Assembly (NCBI GenBank): GCA_024803745.1
Contig: JANJXV010000196.1
Coordinates: 1,787,675-1,851,674, forward strand
DNA from: Megascapheus bottae
Lineage: Eukaryota > Chordata > Mammalia > Rodentia > Geomyidae
Reading direction: 5' to 3'
DNA: 64,000 bases
Both the position numbers and the translations under genes were made by a program. The notes under the pieces are model-generated. The model did not search any database. It was not told where the DNA came from and saw only the letters and a list, made by a program, of their open reading frames with translations. Positions 32,489 through 43,357 of this stretch are shown here, piece by piece. Position 1 is the stretch's first letter. Every line of letters starts with the position of its first letter.

Positions 32489-33229
32489 CTAGGGCACGGG
32501 GCCGGGCGCGTCCTTGGAGACAGGGACACTGGGCAGGGACTTCAGGTACTCCAGGTGCCGCCGGGCCTCCTCCTGGTTGTGGCGCACGTAGTACACGACG
32601 TAGGTGACCACCATGGTGAACCAGCAGAACATGGTGACCAGCATGGCCACGTCGGTGGTCCTGTGCTGGCTGCTGCAGAAGCTGACGCCCGAGTCCAGCA
32701 CCTGGACCAGCGGCTTCCCCACGAAGGCCTCCTGCACGGCCGTGTGGCAGGCCACCTCGTCCACCGAGTCGGGGTCCAGCGTCAGCTCCCACAGGGCCTC
32801 CTGCAGGGCGCACTCGCAGTGCAGCGGGTTGTGCGACAGGCGGATCTTGGCGCTCAGCTTGCTCAGGGCGTCCTTGGGGATCCTGCGGATGCGGTTGTGG
32901 GACAGGTCGAGCAGCCGGAGGCCCCCGGCCAGGCCCGAGAAGGCGGCGGGGCCCACGGCCTCGATGGCGTTGTGGGACAGGTCCAGCTCCCGCAGCCGCG
33001 GCAGGTGCTGGAAGGCGCCGTCGGGGACGCGGGAGATGCGGTTGCCGTCCAGCTTCAGGAGCTCGGCGTCGGCCGGGATGCCGCCGGGGACCTCGCGCAG
33101 GCCCCGCGCGCTGCAGTGCACGGCCACGGCGCCCGCGTGGTCGGGACACTGGCAGGCCTGCGGGCAGGGGGCGCCCAGGCGCAGGCACAGCAGGAGGAGC
33201 AGGCAGGAGCGGGGCGCCGGGGCGGCCAT
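32489..33229 (-). CDS. LRRC3: LRRC3, leucine-rich repeat-containing protein 3
   Basis: Complete 246-residue single-exon coding sequence (ATG at 33227-33229, TAG at 32489-32491). Small type I membrane protein whose molecular role is not well established. Order: signal peptide (about 1-21, core CLLLLLCLRL); LRRNT with CPQACQCP and a downstream Cys; three LRRs, including LLKLDGNRISRVP, LRELDLSHNAIEAV and LRLLDLSHNRIRRIP; LRRCT with NPLHCECALQEALWEL and two later Cys; a transmembrane helix (about residues 195-217, MLVTMFCWFTMVVTYVVYYV); and a short cytoplasmic tail ending KDAPGPVP. Human LRRC3 is about 257 residues with a longer N-terminus. This Met is chosen because it directly precedes the signal peptide. 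The frame stays open far upstream, but only because GC-rich DNA lacks stops. Confidence 0.96.
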   Translation of the reverse strand: MAAPAPRSCLLLLLCLRLGAPCPQACQCPDHAGAVAVHCSARGLREVPGGIPADAELLKLDGNRISRVPDGAFQHLPRLRELDLSHNAIEAVGPAAFSGLAGGLRLLDLSHNRIRRIPKDALSKLSAKIRLSHNPLHCECALQEALWELTLDPDSVDEVACHTAVQEAFVGKPLVQVLDSGVSFCSSQHRTTDVAMLVTMFCWFTMVVTYVVYYVRHNQEEARRHLEYLKSLPSVPVSKDAPGPVP

Positions 33230-33238
33230 CGCGCCGGC

Positions 33239-33415
33239 CGGGCCCCGAGGCCGCGCTCGCGCTCTGCGCTCCGCTCCGTCTGGAGGAGAGGAGACGAGGC
33301 GGAGGGAGGGCGGCCGGCGCGGTGGCCGGGCCCCGAGGCCGCGCTCCGCGCTCTGCGCTCTGCGCTCCGCTCCGTCTGGAGGAGAGGAATCGAGGCGGAG
33401 GGAGGGCGGCCGGCG
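33239..33415. repeat. Tandem duplication of about 90 bp in the LRRC3 5' region
   Basis: Two copies share CCCGAGGCCGCGCT, GCGCTCCGCTCCGTCTGGAG and GAGGCGGAGGGAGGGCGGCC. They start right at the LRRC3 ATG region. A weaker third relative (AGGCGGAGGGGAGGG) is near 33575. Confidence 0.9.
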
Positions 33416-33814
33416 CGCCAGCTCCTCCCGCCGGGAAGGGGACCGCGCTCGGGCAGGTCCGGGGCCACCTCCCCTCCACGGCCCTGCCCTGCCCTGCCAC
33501 TCCTCGCCGGGCTCCCACCGCCGCACGGGGATCCGCCCGGAGCCGCTCCAGCCGCGCGGGCAGGGGAGGAGAGGAACCCGAGGCGGAGGGGAGGGAGGGG
33601 TGGGAGGGAGGGAGGGAGGCCGGCCGGCTCGGCGGGAGGCGGGCGCGGTGTACCTGCGCGGCTGCACGGAGGAGGAGGAGGAGGAGCTGGTCGGAGGTGC
33701 GCCGCGGCCCCTGCGAGGCTGGACTCGGCCGCCCGTGCCGGTGCCCGCGGCCGCCCAGGGCTGTCTGCCGGGCGGGCGAGAGCGGGGCCGAGCCCAGCCA
33801 GGGCGGAGAGGGGC

Positions 33815-34250
33815 GGGGCCTGGGGGGCTGGGGGGGCCTGGCGGGGCGGGGCGGGGCCTGGCAGGGCGGGGCTGGCAGGGACGGGGCCGGCAGGGGCGGG
33901 GCCGGCAGGGGCGGGGCTGGCAGAGGAGGGCCTGGCGGGGTGGGGCGGGGCCTGGCGGGGCGGGGCCTGTCGGGGAGGGGCGGGGCGGGGCCTGGCGGGG
34001 TGGGGCGGGGCCTGGCGGGGTGGGGCTGGCAGGGGCGGGGCCGGCAGGGGCGGGGCTAGCAGAGAGGGGGGGCCTGTTGGGATGGGGCGGGGCCTGTCGG
34101 GGCGGGGCCTGTCGGGGGGGCGGGGCAGGGCCTGGTGGGGTGGGGTGGGGCCTGGTGGGGCGGGGCTGGCAGGGGCGGGGCCGGCAGGGGCGGGGCTGGC
34201 AGAGGGGGGGGGCCTGTCGGGGTGGGGCGGAGCCTGGCGGGGCGGGGCCT
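33815..34250. repeat. GC-box (GGGGCGGGGC) minisatellite upstream of LRRC3
   Basis: Repeated GGGGCGGGGCCTGGC and GGCAGGGGCGGGGCC units, around thirty GC boxes (Sp1/KLF-type). The + strand is also G-quadruplex prone. Two larger blocks (about 33,840-34,075 and 34,080-34,215) repeat the same order. Confidence 0.9.
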
Positions 34251-34548
34251 GTGAGGAAGCCGTGCATGGAGGGAGTGTGGGGGCGGGCCTTGAGGAGTGG
34301 GAGGGGCTTTCTGCCGGCGAGCGTGTGGGCGTGGTTCCCCGTGTGGGCGTGGTCTCCGCGGGCCCCCCCCGGCCCCGCCCTTGGCCCCACCCCTGGGCCT
34401 CAGCCCACGACCCCGCCCCGCCCCCAGCTGGGGTGATGGTGGAGGGCCGAGGTGGCCGTCCAGACCAGACGCTTCCACCCGGGTTCCAGCCGCTGTCCCG
34501 CGCCCTTCGTCCTTCCTCCCACCGTCTTTATCTCCCAGGTGCGGGTGA

Positions 34549-34780
34549 CTCACCTCCGATCACCTCCGATCACCTCCGATCACCTCTGATCACCTCTGAT
34601 CACCTCCCATCACCTCCCATCACCTCCGATCACCTCCGATCACCTCCCATCACCTCCCATCACCTCTGATCACCTCTCCTCTGGTGACTCTCCTCCAGGT
34701 CACTCTCCTCCGGTGACTCTCCTCCAGGTCACTCTCCTCCAATCACCTCCGATCACCTCTGATCACCTCTCCTCCGGTGA
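34549..34780. repeat. 10-bp minisatellite ATCACCTCCG and CTCCTCCGGTGA relatives
   Basis: About a dozen units of GATCACCTCC (variants CGAT, TGAT, CCAT), then CTCTCCTCCAGGTCA-type repeats and a return to GATCACCTC. Note the CACCTCC core, also the core of the satellite at 52.6-64 kb. Confidence 0.88.
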
Positions 34781-36005
34781 CTTGCCTCCAGCACCCCTCT
34801 TTTTGCCTGCTCGTTGCCTCTCAGTCTTTGGCGTTTGTGTGTGTTGTGTTTTCTTCTTCAGTTTCTTAAGCGGGGATCCAAGGTCGCTGGGTCGCCACCC
34901 ACTCGCCTAGGGCTGTGACTTTCCCTCTGAGCCCTGCTCCGCCTGCATCCGGACATTTTGATACTTGCATTTTTGTTATTGTCAGGCGTACAATACTACG
35001 TTAATTCCCCTTTTCATTTATTTTTTGGCCCCTGAGTCCACATGTGACTGACTTAATTTCTAGATAGTTGGGGATTTTTCCAAAGACCTTCCTCTTGTCG
35101 ATGGTTAGTTTAAATTCATGCTCTGTAGGTTTAGGGTCCTTCTAATTTTATTGACACTCATTCAGTGCCCCAGGCTGTGGTGTATGCTCAGACCTGCGTG
35201 CCGCCCGCCCTCCAGCGCCTCCCCTCCGCACTCCTCCCAGGAACTCCGCTGTCCCCCACCCGCCCAGCCTCCTCATGGGGGACAGGCCGTCTCCACAGAG
35301 GACTGACTGAGCACCCCACTTCCCTAACCTCTCACCAGTTCTTGTGATCAGTGGCCTAAGTTGAGCCGGTTTTGAGCTTTTCCAAGAGCTGATCTTTGGA
35401 TCATGTTACCATAATTGTTTTGTTTCTCTGCATGGCACGAAGCTCCCACATGCCCTCAGTTGGGGTCTACTCCGCTGCCGGCCTGAGCGGGGTGAGTGAC
35501 GGGCCTGCCCCTGCGATGCCAGCATGCGATGCCTGCAACGCCAGCACTCTGGGTCTACCCCGCTGCCGTCTCTGAGCGGGGTGAGTTACGGGCCGGCCCC
35601 TGCGATGCCGGCGCTCCACGTTCACGTCCAGCCTTGAGCGCATGCATTCCGCTGCAGTGCCCGGCCTGCCCAGGGCTGCGCTCCGTCCACCTGCTGTCTT
35701 CTGTGCCAGGCTGGCCAGCGACAGCTGAAGCTGGGGCTGGGCTGGGGCGCTGCCCTCCGTCCCCCCCGCTTGTGGTCAGGAGCCTCTGGGTTTTAGGGAT
35801 CACAGAGAGCTCGAAGCCCTTACTTCCTCCCCAATGCCTGTGACCGGCCAAGACTCACGACAGCCCTGGCCCCCAGCTCACAGAGGTGAGGCCCCTAGGG
35901 GCCATGCGGTGGGGACAGAGCACGCCTGTCCAGCTGGCTGTCCCTGGAGCTGCCCCACAGCCACGCCATCCCTGCAGGACGGGAGCCCCCCACACCCGCT
36001 GAGGC
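34781..36005. other. Intergenic, LRRC3-TRPM2, with an L1 fragment
   Basis: AT-richer unique sequence. A short two-copy element CTACNCCGCTGCCG-TGAGCGGGGTGAGT is seen at about 35467-35500 and 35554-35590. No gene is recognised. Confidence 0.4.
34955..35190. mobile_element. Diverged LINE-1 ORF2-region fragment
   Basis: TTAATTTCTAGATAG, TTTTTCCAAAGACCTTCCTC and TCTAATTTTATTG keep the order found in the 3' part of mammalian L1 ORF2. Short, old, non-coding. Strand not assigned. Confidence 0.45.
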
Positions 36006-37692
36006 TGGCTGGGGCACGTCCATCGTGTCACACACTCGTGGGGGGGGTGTGAGGTCAGGTCCATCGTGTCACACACCTGTGGGGGTGCGTGTGAGGGCAC
36101 GTCCATCGTGTCACACACCTGTGGGGGTGTGTGTGAGGGCACGTCCATCGTGTCACACACCTGTGTGTGTGTGAGGGCACGTCCATCGTGTCACACACCT
36201 GTGGGGGTGCGTGTGAGGGCACGTCCATCATGTCACACACCTGTAGGGGGGGTGTGAGGGCAGGTCCATCGTGTCACACACTCGTGGGGGGGTGTGAGGG
36301 CATGTCCATCGTGTCACACACCTGTGGGGGTGCGTGTGAGGGCACGTCCATCATGTCACACACCTGTAGGGGGGTGTGAGGGCAGGTCCATCGTGTCACA
36401 CACTCGTGGGGGGGTGTGAGGGCACGTCCATCGTGTCACACACTCGTGGGGGGGGTGTTAGGGCACGTCCATCGTGTCACACACCTGTGTGTGTGTGTAT
36501 GAGGGCATGTCCATCATGTCACACACCTGTGAGGGTGGGGTGTGAGGGCACGTCCATCGTGTCACACACTCGTGGGGGGGTGTGAGGGCACATCCATCGT
36601 GTCACACACTCGTGGTGGGCTGTGAGGGCACGTCCATCGTGTCACACACCTGTGTGTGTGTGTGAGGGCACGTCCATCGTGTCACACACCTGTGTGGTGT
36701 GTGTGAGGGCACGTCCATCGTGTCACACACCTGTGTGGTGTGTGTGAGGGCACGTCCATCGTGTCACACACCTGTGTGTGTGTGTGAGGGCACGTCCATC
36801 GTGTCACACACCTGTGTGTGTATGTGTGTGAGGGCACGTCCATCGTGTCACACACCTGTGTGTGTGTGAGGGCACGTCCATCGTGTCACACACCTGTGTG
36901 TGTGTGTGTGAGGGCACGTCCATCGTGTCACACACCTGTGTGTGTGTGAGGGCACATCCATCGTGTCACACACCTGTGTGTGTGTGTGAGGGCACGTCCA
37001 TCGTGTCACACACCTGTGTGTGTATGTGTGTGAGGGCACGTCCATCGTGTCACACACCTGTGTGTGTGTGTGAGGGCACGTCCATCGTGTCACACACCTG
37101 TGTGTGTATGTGTGTGAGGGCACATCCATCGTGTCACACACCTGTGTGTGTGTGAGGGCACGTCCATCGTGTCACACACCTGTGTGGTGTGTGTGAGGGC
37201 ACGTCCATCGTGTCACACACCTGTGTGTGTGTGAGGGCACGTCCATCGTGTCACACACCTGTGTGTGTGTGTGTGAGGGCACGTCCATCGTGTCACACAC
37301 CTGTGGGGGAGTGTGAGGGCACGTCCATCGTGTCACACACCTGTGGGGGTGTGTGAGGGCACGTCCATCGTGTCACACACCTGTGTGTGTGTGAGGGCAC
37401 ATCCATCGTGTCACACACCTGTGTGTGTGTGTGAGGGCACGTCCATCGTGTCACACACCTGTGTGTGTATGTGTGTGAGGGCACGTCCATCGTGTCACAC
37501 ACCTGTGTGTGTGTGTGTGTGAGGGCACGTCCATCGTGTCACACACCTGTGGGGGGGTGTGAGGGCACGTCCATCGTGTCACACACTCATGGGTGTGGGT
37601 GTGTGAGGGCACGTCCATCGTGTCACACACCTGTGTGTGTGTGTGTGTGCGAGGGCACGTCCATCGTGTCACACACTCGTGGGGTGGGGTGG
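36006..37692. repeat. About 38-bp minisatellite GCACGTCCATCGTGTCACAC
   Basis: About 42 units: conserved 28-bp core GGGCACGTCCATCGTGTCAC plus ACACCTGT, and a variable GT/GGGG spacer of 6-20 bp. The core is nearly invariant while the spacer behaves as a microsatellite. Each unit has an E-box-like CACCTG. Intergenic, between LRRC3 and the TRPM2 3' end. Confidence 0.95.
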
Positions 37693-38459
37693 GGTGGGCA
37701 GGGAGGCAGGTGGGCATCTGGAGGCCGTGGGCCCAGCCCTGTCTGCGTCATTTAGATTCTTCCCTTCTTCACTGGGCTTCCTGTCTCCATTACCGGCTCC
37801 GCCTGCTCTGTCAGCCATCCAACACGCTCTATCCCTGTCCAACACTGACCACTGCTGACCGTGGCTGGCCACCCTGCCTGTCCCTGTCACCCATCCCCAC
37901 CCATCCCCACCCATCACTGTACTTTTCCAGCTGCTCCTATGTTTCACTTGTGTTTTATACCCCTGTACTTGATGGTGAAGACGGCGTCCCCTTTTCTAGA
38001 GCGCTTGGTCTGCTCTGGCTGCACGGCGCCAGCTCTGTTTGCTGCCTGGTTCCCTCTCCCTGCTCCTCTTGGCTCCACACTGCATGGTTCTGGCTCGTCT
38101 GCTGGCTCGGTGGGAAGCGGCTGGCTGCAGGTTTACCCTGCAGTGGCTCGGGCGGACATCGGGTGTGTTGCCTCATCTTCAGGCCTCACAGGGCTGCTCC
38201 GCCATGTGGTCTGTATTCAGTCAGCGTCCACAGGTCCCGCAGCTGACGGCACCCACAGGGCAGGAACTGTCCTGCGGGGACTGGCCCGCGGGAGCCAGGG
38301 GGAGGAGGAGGGGGTACTAAGCCTCCGCTTGGAAGCCTGGGCCAATACTGAACCTGGGTTTTAGGGAAGAAGGGATCCGAGGAGAAAGCAGAGTCTGGGC
38401 CAGAGGAGTCGTGGTGCCCGCAGGAAATGCTCACAGAAGCCACCGAGTCACAGCCCAGC
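37693..38459. other. Intergenic unique sequence before the TRPM2 3' end
   Basis: No gene or element is recognised. A short (CCCATCCCCA)n run is near 37890. Confidence 0.4.
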
Positions 38460-38477
38460 CACAGGACATATCACTAC

Positions 38478-38483
38478 TTTATT
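38478..38483 (-). terminator. TRPM2: TRPM2 poly(A) signal AATAAA
   Basis: + strand TTTATT reads AATAAA on the TRPM2 sense strand, in CACAAATAAAGTAGTG. GT-rich sequence (TGTCCTGTGGCTGGGCTGTG) follows on the minus strand, as expected of a downstream element. Confidence 0.75.
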
Positions 38484-39147
38484 TGTGGAGACGCTGGCAG
38501 CTTGAGACTTACTGGGATTTCAGGTCTCTGTTTTTAGTTCGCTCCCACCCATCCTGGTGGCTTCTGGCAGTTTAAGCGGTGAGCCACCGACTGCAGCCCC
38601 GCAGGCCTGCCGGCGCCGGGGCCTTCCCAACAGAGCCACCCCAACCCCGGGGAGGGCAAGAGGCAGCGCTCAGCCACTCTGGGTGTCTGTAGACTCTGGG
38701 CAGCTCGTGTCAGCCGTGGAAGGAGGCCTGGAGTAGCCCTGGGGCCCTGGGCCCCCCCTGACAGTGAGGGTAGCCAGCCACATTTCTCATCGGGTGACAC
38801 GTGAGGGGAGAAGGCCCCGCCCGCCAAGTCTTCACAGGGGCGGGAAGAAGGCTGCATGGGACCCCAAGCAGCGAGGGTGCTCAGCCTCGGGCCAACGTTG
38901 TGAGGGGGCTGCAGCTCAGATGACTCGGCCAAGAAGGGACCAGGCTCCGGCTGAGCGTCCTGGAGAGGCGGCCATGGCCGGGGGGGGGGGTCCTAGGGTT
39001 CCTCTCCTATCGGGCCACCTCGGTCGCCCCGTTCTAAAGCTGGACAGAGGCCAGCTCACAATGACGACGCCACACCTGCCATGGTGGGGCTGGCAGCAGT
39101 CCAGGGCCCTGGCGCCCCGTGTCCTCCCGGTTCTGTAGAGGCCGCCA

Positions 39148-39252
39148 GACCACCAGGAGGGGACGGCATGGCTGTGTGCACGGGGGGGGGGGGCCTGGCC
39201 ACACCACCACCAGGAGGGGACGGCATGGCTGTGTGCACGGGGGGGGGGGCCC
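39148..39252. repeat. Two-copy tandem repeat with poly-G
   Basis: ACCACCAGGAGGGGACGGCA followed by TGGCTGTGTGCACGGGGGGG occurs twice, in the TRPM2 3' UTR. Confidence 0.85.
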
Positions 39253-39278
39253 AGCCACAGCGCCACGCCGCGTCCGCC

Positions 39279-39404
39279 TCAGTAGTGGGCCGTGAGCAGA
39301 GCGGCGGCCTTCTGCAGGATGGTCTTCTGGTTCGCATACAGGGGGAGACGCCTGTCCACCACCTGCCACCTCACAGCCACATCCGGGTCGGGGGCGCACA
39401 GGTG
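39279..39404 (-). CDS. TRPM2: TRPM2 terminal coding exon
   Basis: Encodes [40 protein letters not shown] and Y, then TGA. Acceptor [21 protein letters not shown] is diagnostic. The last residues (ALLTAHY) diverge slightly from the usual AEFGAHY. Confidence 0.97.
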   Translation of the reverse strand, partial: HLCAPDPDVAVRWQVVDRRLPLYANQKTILQKAAALLTAHY

Positions 39405-42400
39405 CTGCCAAGACAGGCGTGTCACTCCACCCGAGCCCCACAGGTGAAACCCCCAGATGCCGCCTCACACGGAAGACACTGAGACTGGCCCTATGAGAAA
39501 CCAAAGCCTGAGGACCCAGGAGGGCAGCAGAGCACCCCGGTCCTCCGTCCCTCTGGAGCTGGCTTCCTGGTCACAAGTGCAGGGGCAGATGTCCCGTGAA
39601 AGGGGCCTGAAGCCAGCACCGTGGCTCCTGCCAGCTGCTGGGGCGGCTGAAAGCTAAGGATCTGAGAGGTCCAGCTCCTGCCAGCCCGGGCACGAGAGCC
39701 CACAGACTCGTATCTCCAAATGGTAGAGCACTAGCCTGAGCAAAAGCATTCAGGGACAATCCCTAGGCCCTGAGTTCAAGCCCCGGGACAAGTGGGAGGA
39801 GGATATAAACCAGGGGCAAAGCAGCTTGCCAGCACGCCCCACCCCCACTGAAGGACTCAGCTGCCAGGAGGGTGGCATCTGTCAGCTCCTTGGCTCCAGC
39901 TGCCCCCGGGGCCCCATGGTGCCTGAAAGCAGAACCCTCCACTCTGGGCAGCTCTGGCCCTCGCGGTCCAGGAAGACCCCTCCTGGAGAAGGCCCTGGAG
40001 CCCGTCCAGGGTGCCCGGGCCCTGGCCTCCCCCATCCCAGAGCCCAGCCCCGTCCCCCAGCCTCCACCACTCCGGGAGCCCAGCGTGGTCCTCCCTGCCT
40101 CCCGCTCCAGGAGCCCAGCCTCATACTGAGTTCAGCCTCTTCAGTCCCAAGTCATTCTGGTCCGGGAAGTGAATGCTGACAGCCACTGTCTCGATCCAGG
40201 CATTGTCGGTGTTCCTCGGGTCATCCACGTACCCCTTGTACACCTGGGCAGGGGAGGGTTTGGGGTCACTGGTCCCCCACCCTGCCAACCACTGAAGGGT
40301 TGGATGGAGGGGGAGGGCCTCCTGGAACAGGCTCTGTCCAGCCTGCTCAGCTTTCTCCTGCCCTGCCCAGCCTGCTCAGGGCTGCCCATCTTGGCTGGCC
40401 TGTCCTAGGCTCATGGACTCCCTGAACCCACTCCCAGCCTTGGAGTGGGGTCTTTGCAGGGGGGCCGCCCTGCTTTGCTGGCCCTGGAAGCCCTGGAAGG
40501 ACTTGGGCTGATGGTCCTGGAATACAGTTGCGAGGGGGGTGGGAGAGCCAGGCACTCAGCAAGGGTCCCACTTAGAAGAGAGGTGCAGGACAAGACGCCC
40601 CGAGACGCCGTAGCTGGGCCGGGCACCGGCTTGCAGGGCTGGCGCTGGGCACCAGATGCCAGCTAAGGGCTAGATGTTTCCTTTGGGGTGGTGGAAGGGT
40701 TTGAAGCTAGATGGTGGAGGCCACTAAACCACCTTCTGAGCGTGCTAATGGCTACAGAACCGCATGCCTTAACAAAGGCTGGTTTGGTCTTTTGGCCAGA
40801 TGTGATGGCTCTGCAAGCCTAGCTGTTTGGGAGGTTGAGATCCAAGGATCATGGTTTGAAGTCAGCCTGGGCAGGAGATTCCAGGAGATTCCAGGAGACT
40901 CCGGGAGATTCCGGGAGATTCCGGGAGACTCCGGGAGACTCCGGGAGATTCCAGGAGACTCCAGGAGATTCCAGGAGATTCCAGGAGACTTTTTTTTTCC
41001 AGTCCTGGGCTTGAGCTCAGGGCCTGAGCACTGTCCCTGGATTTTCTCAAGGCTAGAGCTCTACCACCTGAGCCTCAGCACCACTTCCGGCTTTTTCTGT
41101 GTATGTGGTACCAAGAAATGGAGCCCAGGGCTTCGTGCATGCTAGGCAAGCACTCTACCACTAGGCCACACTCCTGGCCCTCCATGAAACTCTCATCTCC
41201 AATCATGCGACATAAAAAGGCAGAAGTAAAGCCATGGTTCAAGTGATACGACACTAGCCTCGAGCAGAAAGAGCTAAAGGACAGGGCCCAGGCCCGAGTT
41301 CAAGCCCCTGGACTGGCACACACAAATGAATAAAGGTTGGTCTTGTGTTATGCACATTTTACCTCAAAGGTGACAGTAGGAAAATAAATTCCCTTCAAGT
41401 TGTCAAGGAGGGGATGGCCGTGTGGCCCTGGGCGGGTGAGGCCAGGCAGAGCTGCCGGCTGTAGGAGCACTTCCCATGTCAGGGTCTACACGGGCTCCTT
41501 GTGGAGGCCCCTCGAGGGATGCGGACAGGAGCCCTGCTCCAGGCCTGGAGAGCAGCGGTGAAGCTGGAGGTCTGGGCCCAAAGGGGGGTGCACCACAGAG
41601 AGGAGGAACGCAGGGCCCAGTGTGCGTGTGCCAGATGGCCTGCGCTTGTTAGGCATGTGGGCACATGTGCGTGACGAGAGGGGGGCCTGGCTGGCTACAG
41701 AAGACAGCGGTGGCGCGAGTGGGCAGTCAGTGGCCAGCTCCCAGCCGGTGGAGCCGAGAAACCTCTGAGCACTCCGTGGACAGGGCAGGGGCTGGACCCA
41801 CCTCTGTGCCCTGTGCCAGCAGGGTCTCGAAGGGCATCCAGAACTCTTGCCGAAGGACTTGCTTCAGCTTCTGCGGCAGAGTCTCCCCGGGCTCCCGGGA
41901 GCCCTAGGCAGAAGCAGAGCCGGCTGGTCGGCCAGGCGTGCGAGCCGGATGCCAGGCCGCCCAGGGGCCCATCTCTGGCTGGCCACCCGCCCAGCGTGGG
42001 CCCACAGCCAGGCCCCAGGGGGCATAGACGGGAAGGTGTCTGGCGGTGTGGAGCCAGCTCTCCAGCTGCAGTGACACTGCCCAGAACCCCAGCTGGCGTC
42101 ATCAGCACGCCGGAGCCCTGGCGGCACGAGCCGGGCGGGGGGGAGTCGATGAACAGCTTCTGACACCAGCCTGGAGCTTGGTCCCCCAAGAATGAACCGA
42201 GCTCCTCCGCTCCCACCATCCTGGCCGGCAGAGCAGGGGCCCCTAGGACACCCCTGGCCACGCCCACCTGGCTGCCGCACAGGGCCAGCGGCCACCAGGA
42301 AGGCTGGACACCATGGCTTACGATTGCACTTTCCAGCCTGAACTCTGGATGCCACAGCGGCCCCACGGCATGGGACACACATGCCCCACAGAGACAGCCA

Positions 42401-43321
42401 TGGGGCCACGGGGCCAGGGTGGGGTCAGAGGAACAAGATGGCTGCTCGCTGAGCTGGGCTGAACGGGGTTTCCCAGGAGCCAGGCAGATGCTGGGCCCAC
42501 AGAGACGCCTCTCCCCCCCTCATCCCCGGTCAGGAGCGGCCGAGAGGACAGAGGGCCGGGAACTTAGGGAGGAAAGAGGCAGGAAAGGCCCTGCCCGACC
42601 ACGGCCTGCGAGGGCCAGGGGCTCCCAGCCTGTCCTGTGCTTAGGCTTCCATTTGCGCCAGATGTCAAGGAACAGGCTTGGGTCTGAGATACCATTGTGT
42701 CCGCCCCTGCAAGGGACCCCACGTGGACACCAACAGAAGCCAGCCTGGCACAACAAGTGCCCAGTCAGGCGAGGAGCAACTGACCCTCAGCTGAAGAGCG
42801 GGCAAGCGGGGAAGGTAAAAGCCTGGCACCGCCTGCACTCACCACCCCAGACAGGGCCCAGTGGCCCTGACCACAGGCGGCTGGCTCAGTCACCGGGAGG
42901 GAGGGATGACGGAGGGCGAGGAGTAAGCAGGCCGACGGGGACAGCAAAGGCCTCCAGCCCCCGGCTTACCCCTGGCAAGGCCCAGTGCTCAGAGTTGGGC
43001 GGCTTCACCACGAGCACCTCCAGCATCTTCTTGATGCTCTTCCGGCAGATGGCTCCATCCTGATTCCTCCGCCACCTGCAGAGGGGCCCCACGCACATGC
43101 ACACTCGTGCTGGAGCGGCCACGCCCTCCCGGACCCGGCAGACTGGGCCTGGCCTGCGAAGGCCACAGCTGACCTCGCTTCTTCTCTATGGACCCCAGCG
43201 GCTTATAGAAAATGACCAAGTGGGTTAAAATGTCAGTCTTTCTGACATTTCTTTCTGAGAAAGAAGGTATGAGCTATTGGGGTGTATTATGTGGATACAT
43301 AATCCATACAACTGTGGATTT

Positions 43322-43357
<36 letters not shown>

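Larger units (their letters stand above)
33230..34300 (-). promoter_or_regulatory. LRRC3: LRRC3 CpG-island promoter and 5' region
   Basis: Very GC- and CpG-rich DNA immediately upstream of the LRRC3 start, with repeated GC boxes. No TATA box is seen. The first non-coding exon and its splice site are not placed. Confidence 0.65.
38455..39278 (-). other. TRPM2: TRPM2 3' UTR
   Basis: Untranslated region from the TGA at 39279-39281 to just past the poly(A) signal at 38478-38483, about 820 nt. It includes a two-copy repeat of about 68 bp ending in poly-G (39148-39252). Confidence 0.7.
40784..41330 (+). mobile_element. B1-dID composite SINE split by a later insertion
   Basis: 5' B1 half at about 40784-40870 (GGGAGGTTGAGATCCAAGGA, GTTTGAAGTCAGCCTGGGCA). 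The 3' ID half resumes at about 41182 (TCCATGAAACTCTCATCTCC, GTTCAAGTGATACGACACTA, CAGGCCCGAGTTCAAGCCCC). The middle is occupied by a 10-bp repeat and an opposite-strand IDL SINE, both listed separately. Confidence 0.72.

Noticed and set aside
32489..34390. N-terminal extension of LRRC3 to 633 residues
   Set aside because: The frame is open only because the promoter lacks stops. The family protein is about 250 residues and a signal peptide begins at the Met at 33229.
31859..34669. 936-codon + strand frame and other frames opposite LRRC3
   Set aside because: Shadow of the GC-rich LRRC3 coding strand and promoter. Composition is Gly/Ala/Arg-rich with no family features.
36006..37692. CRISPR-like pattern (constant core, variable spacer)
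   Set aside because: Spacers are GT/G microsatellite runs, not unique sequences, and the locus is mammalian, so it is a minisatellite.
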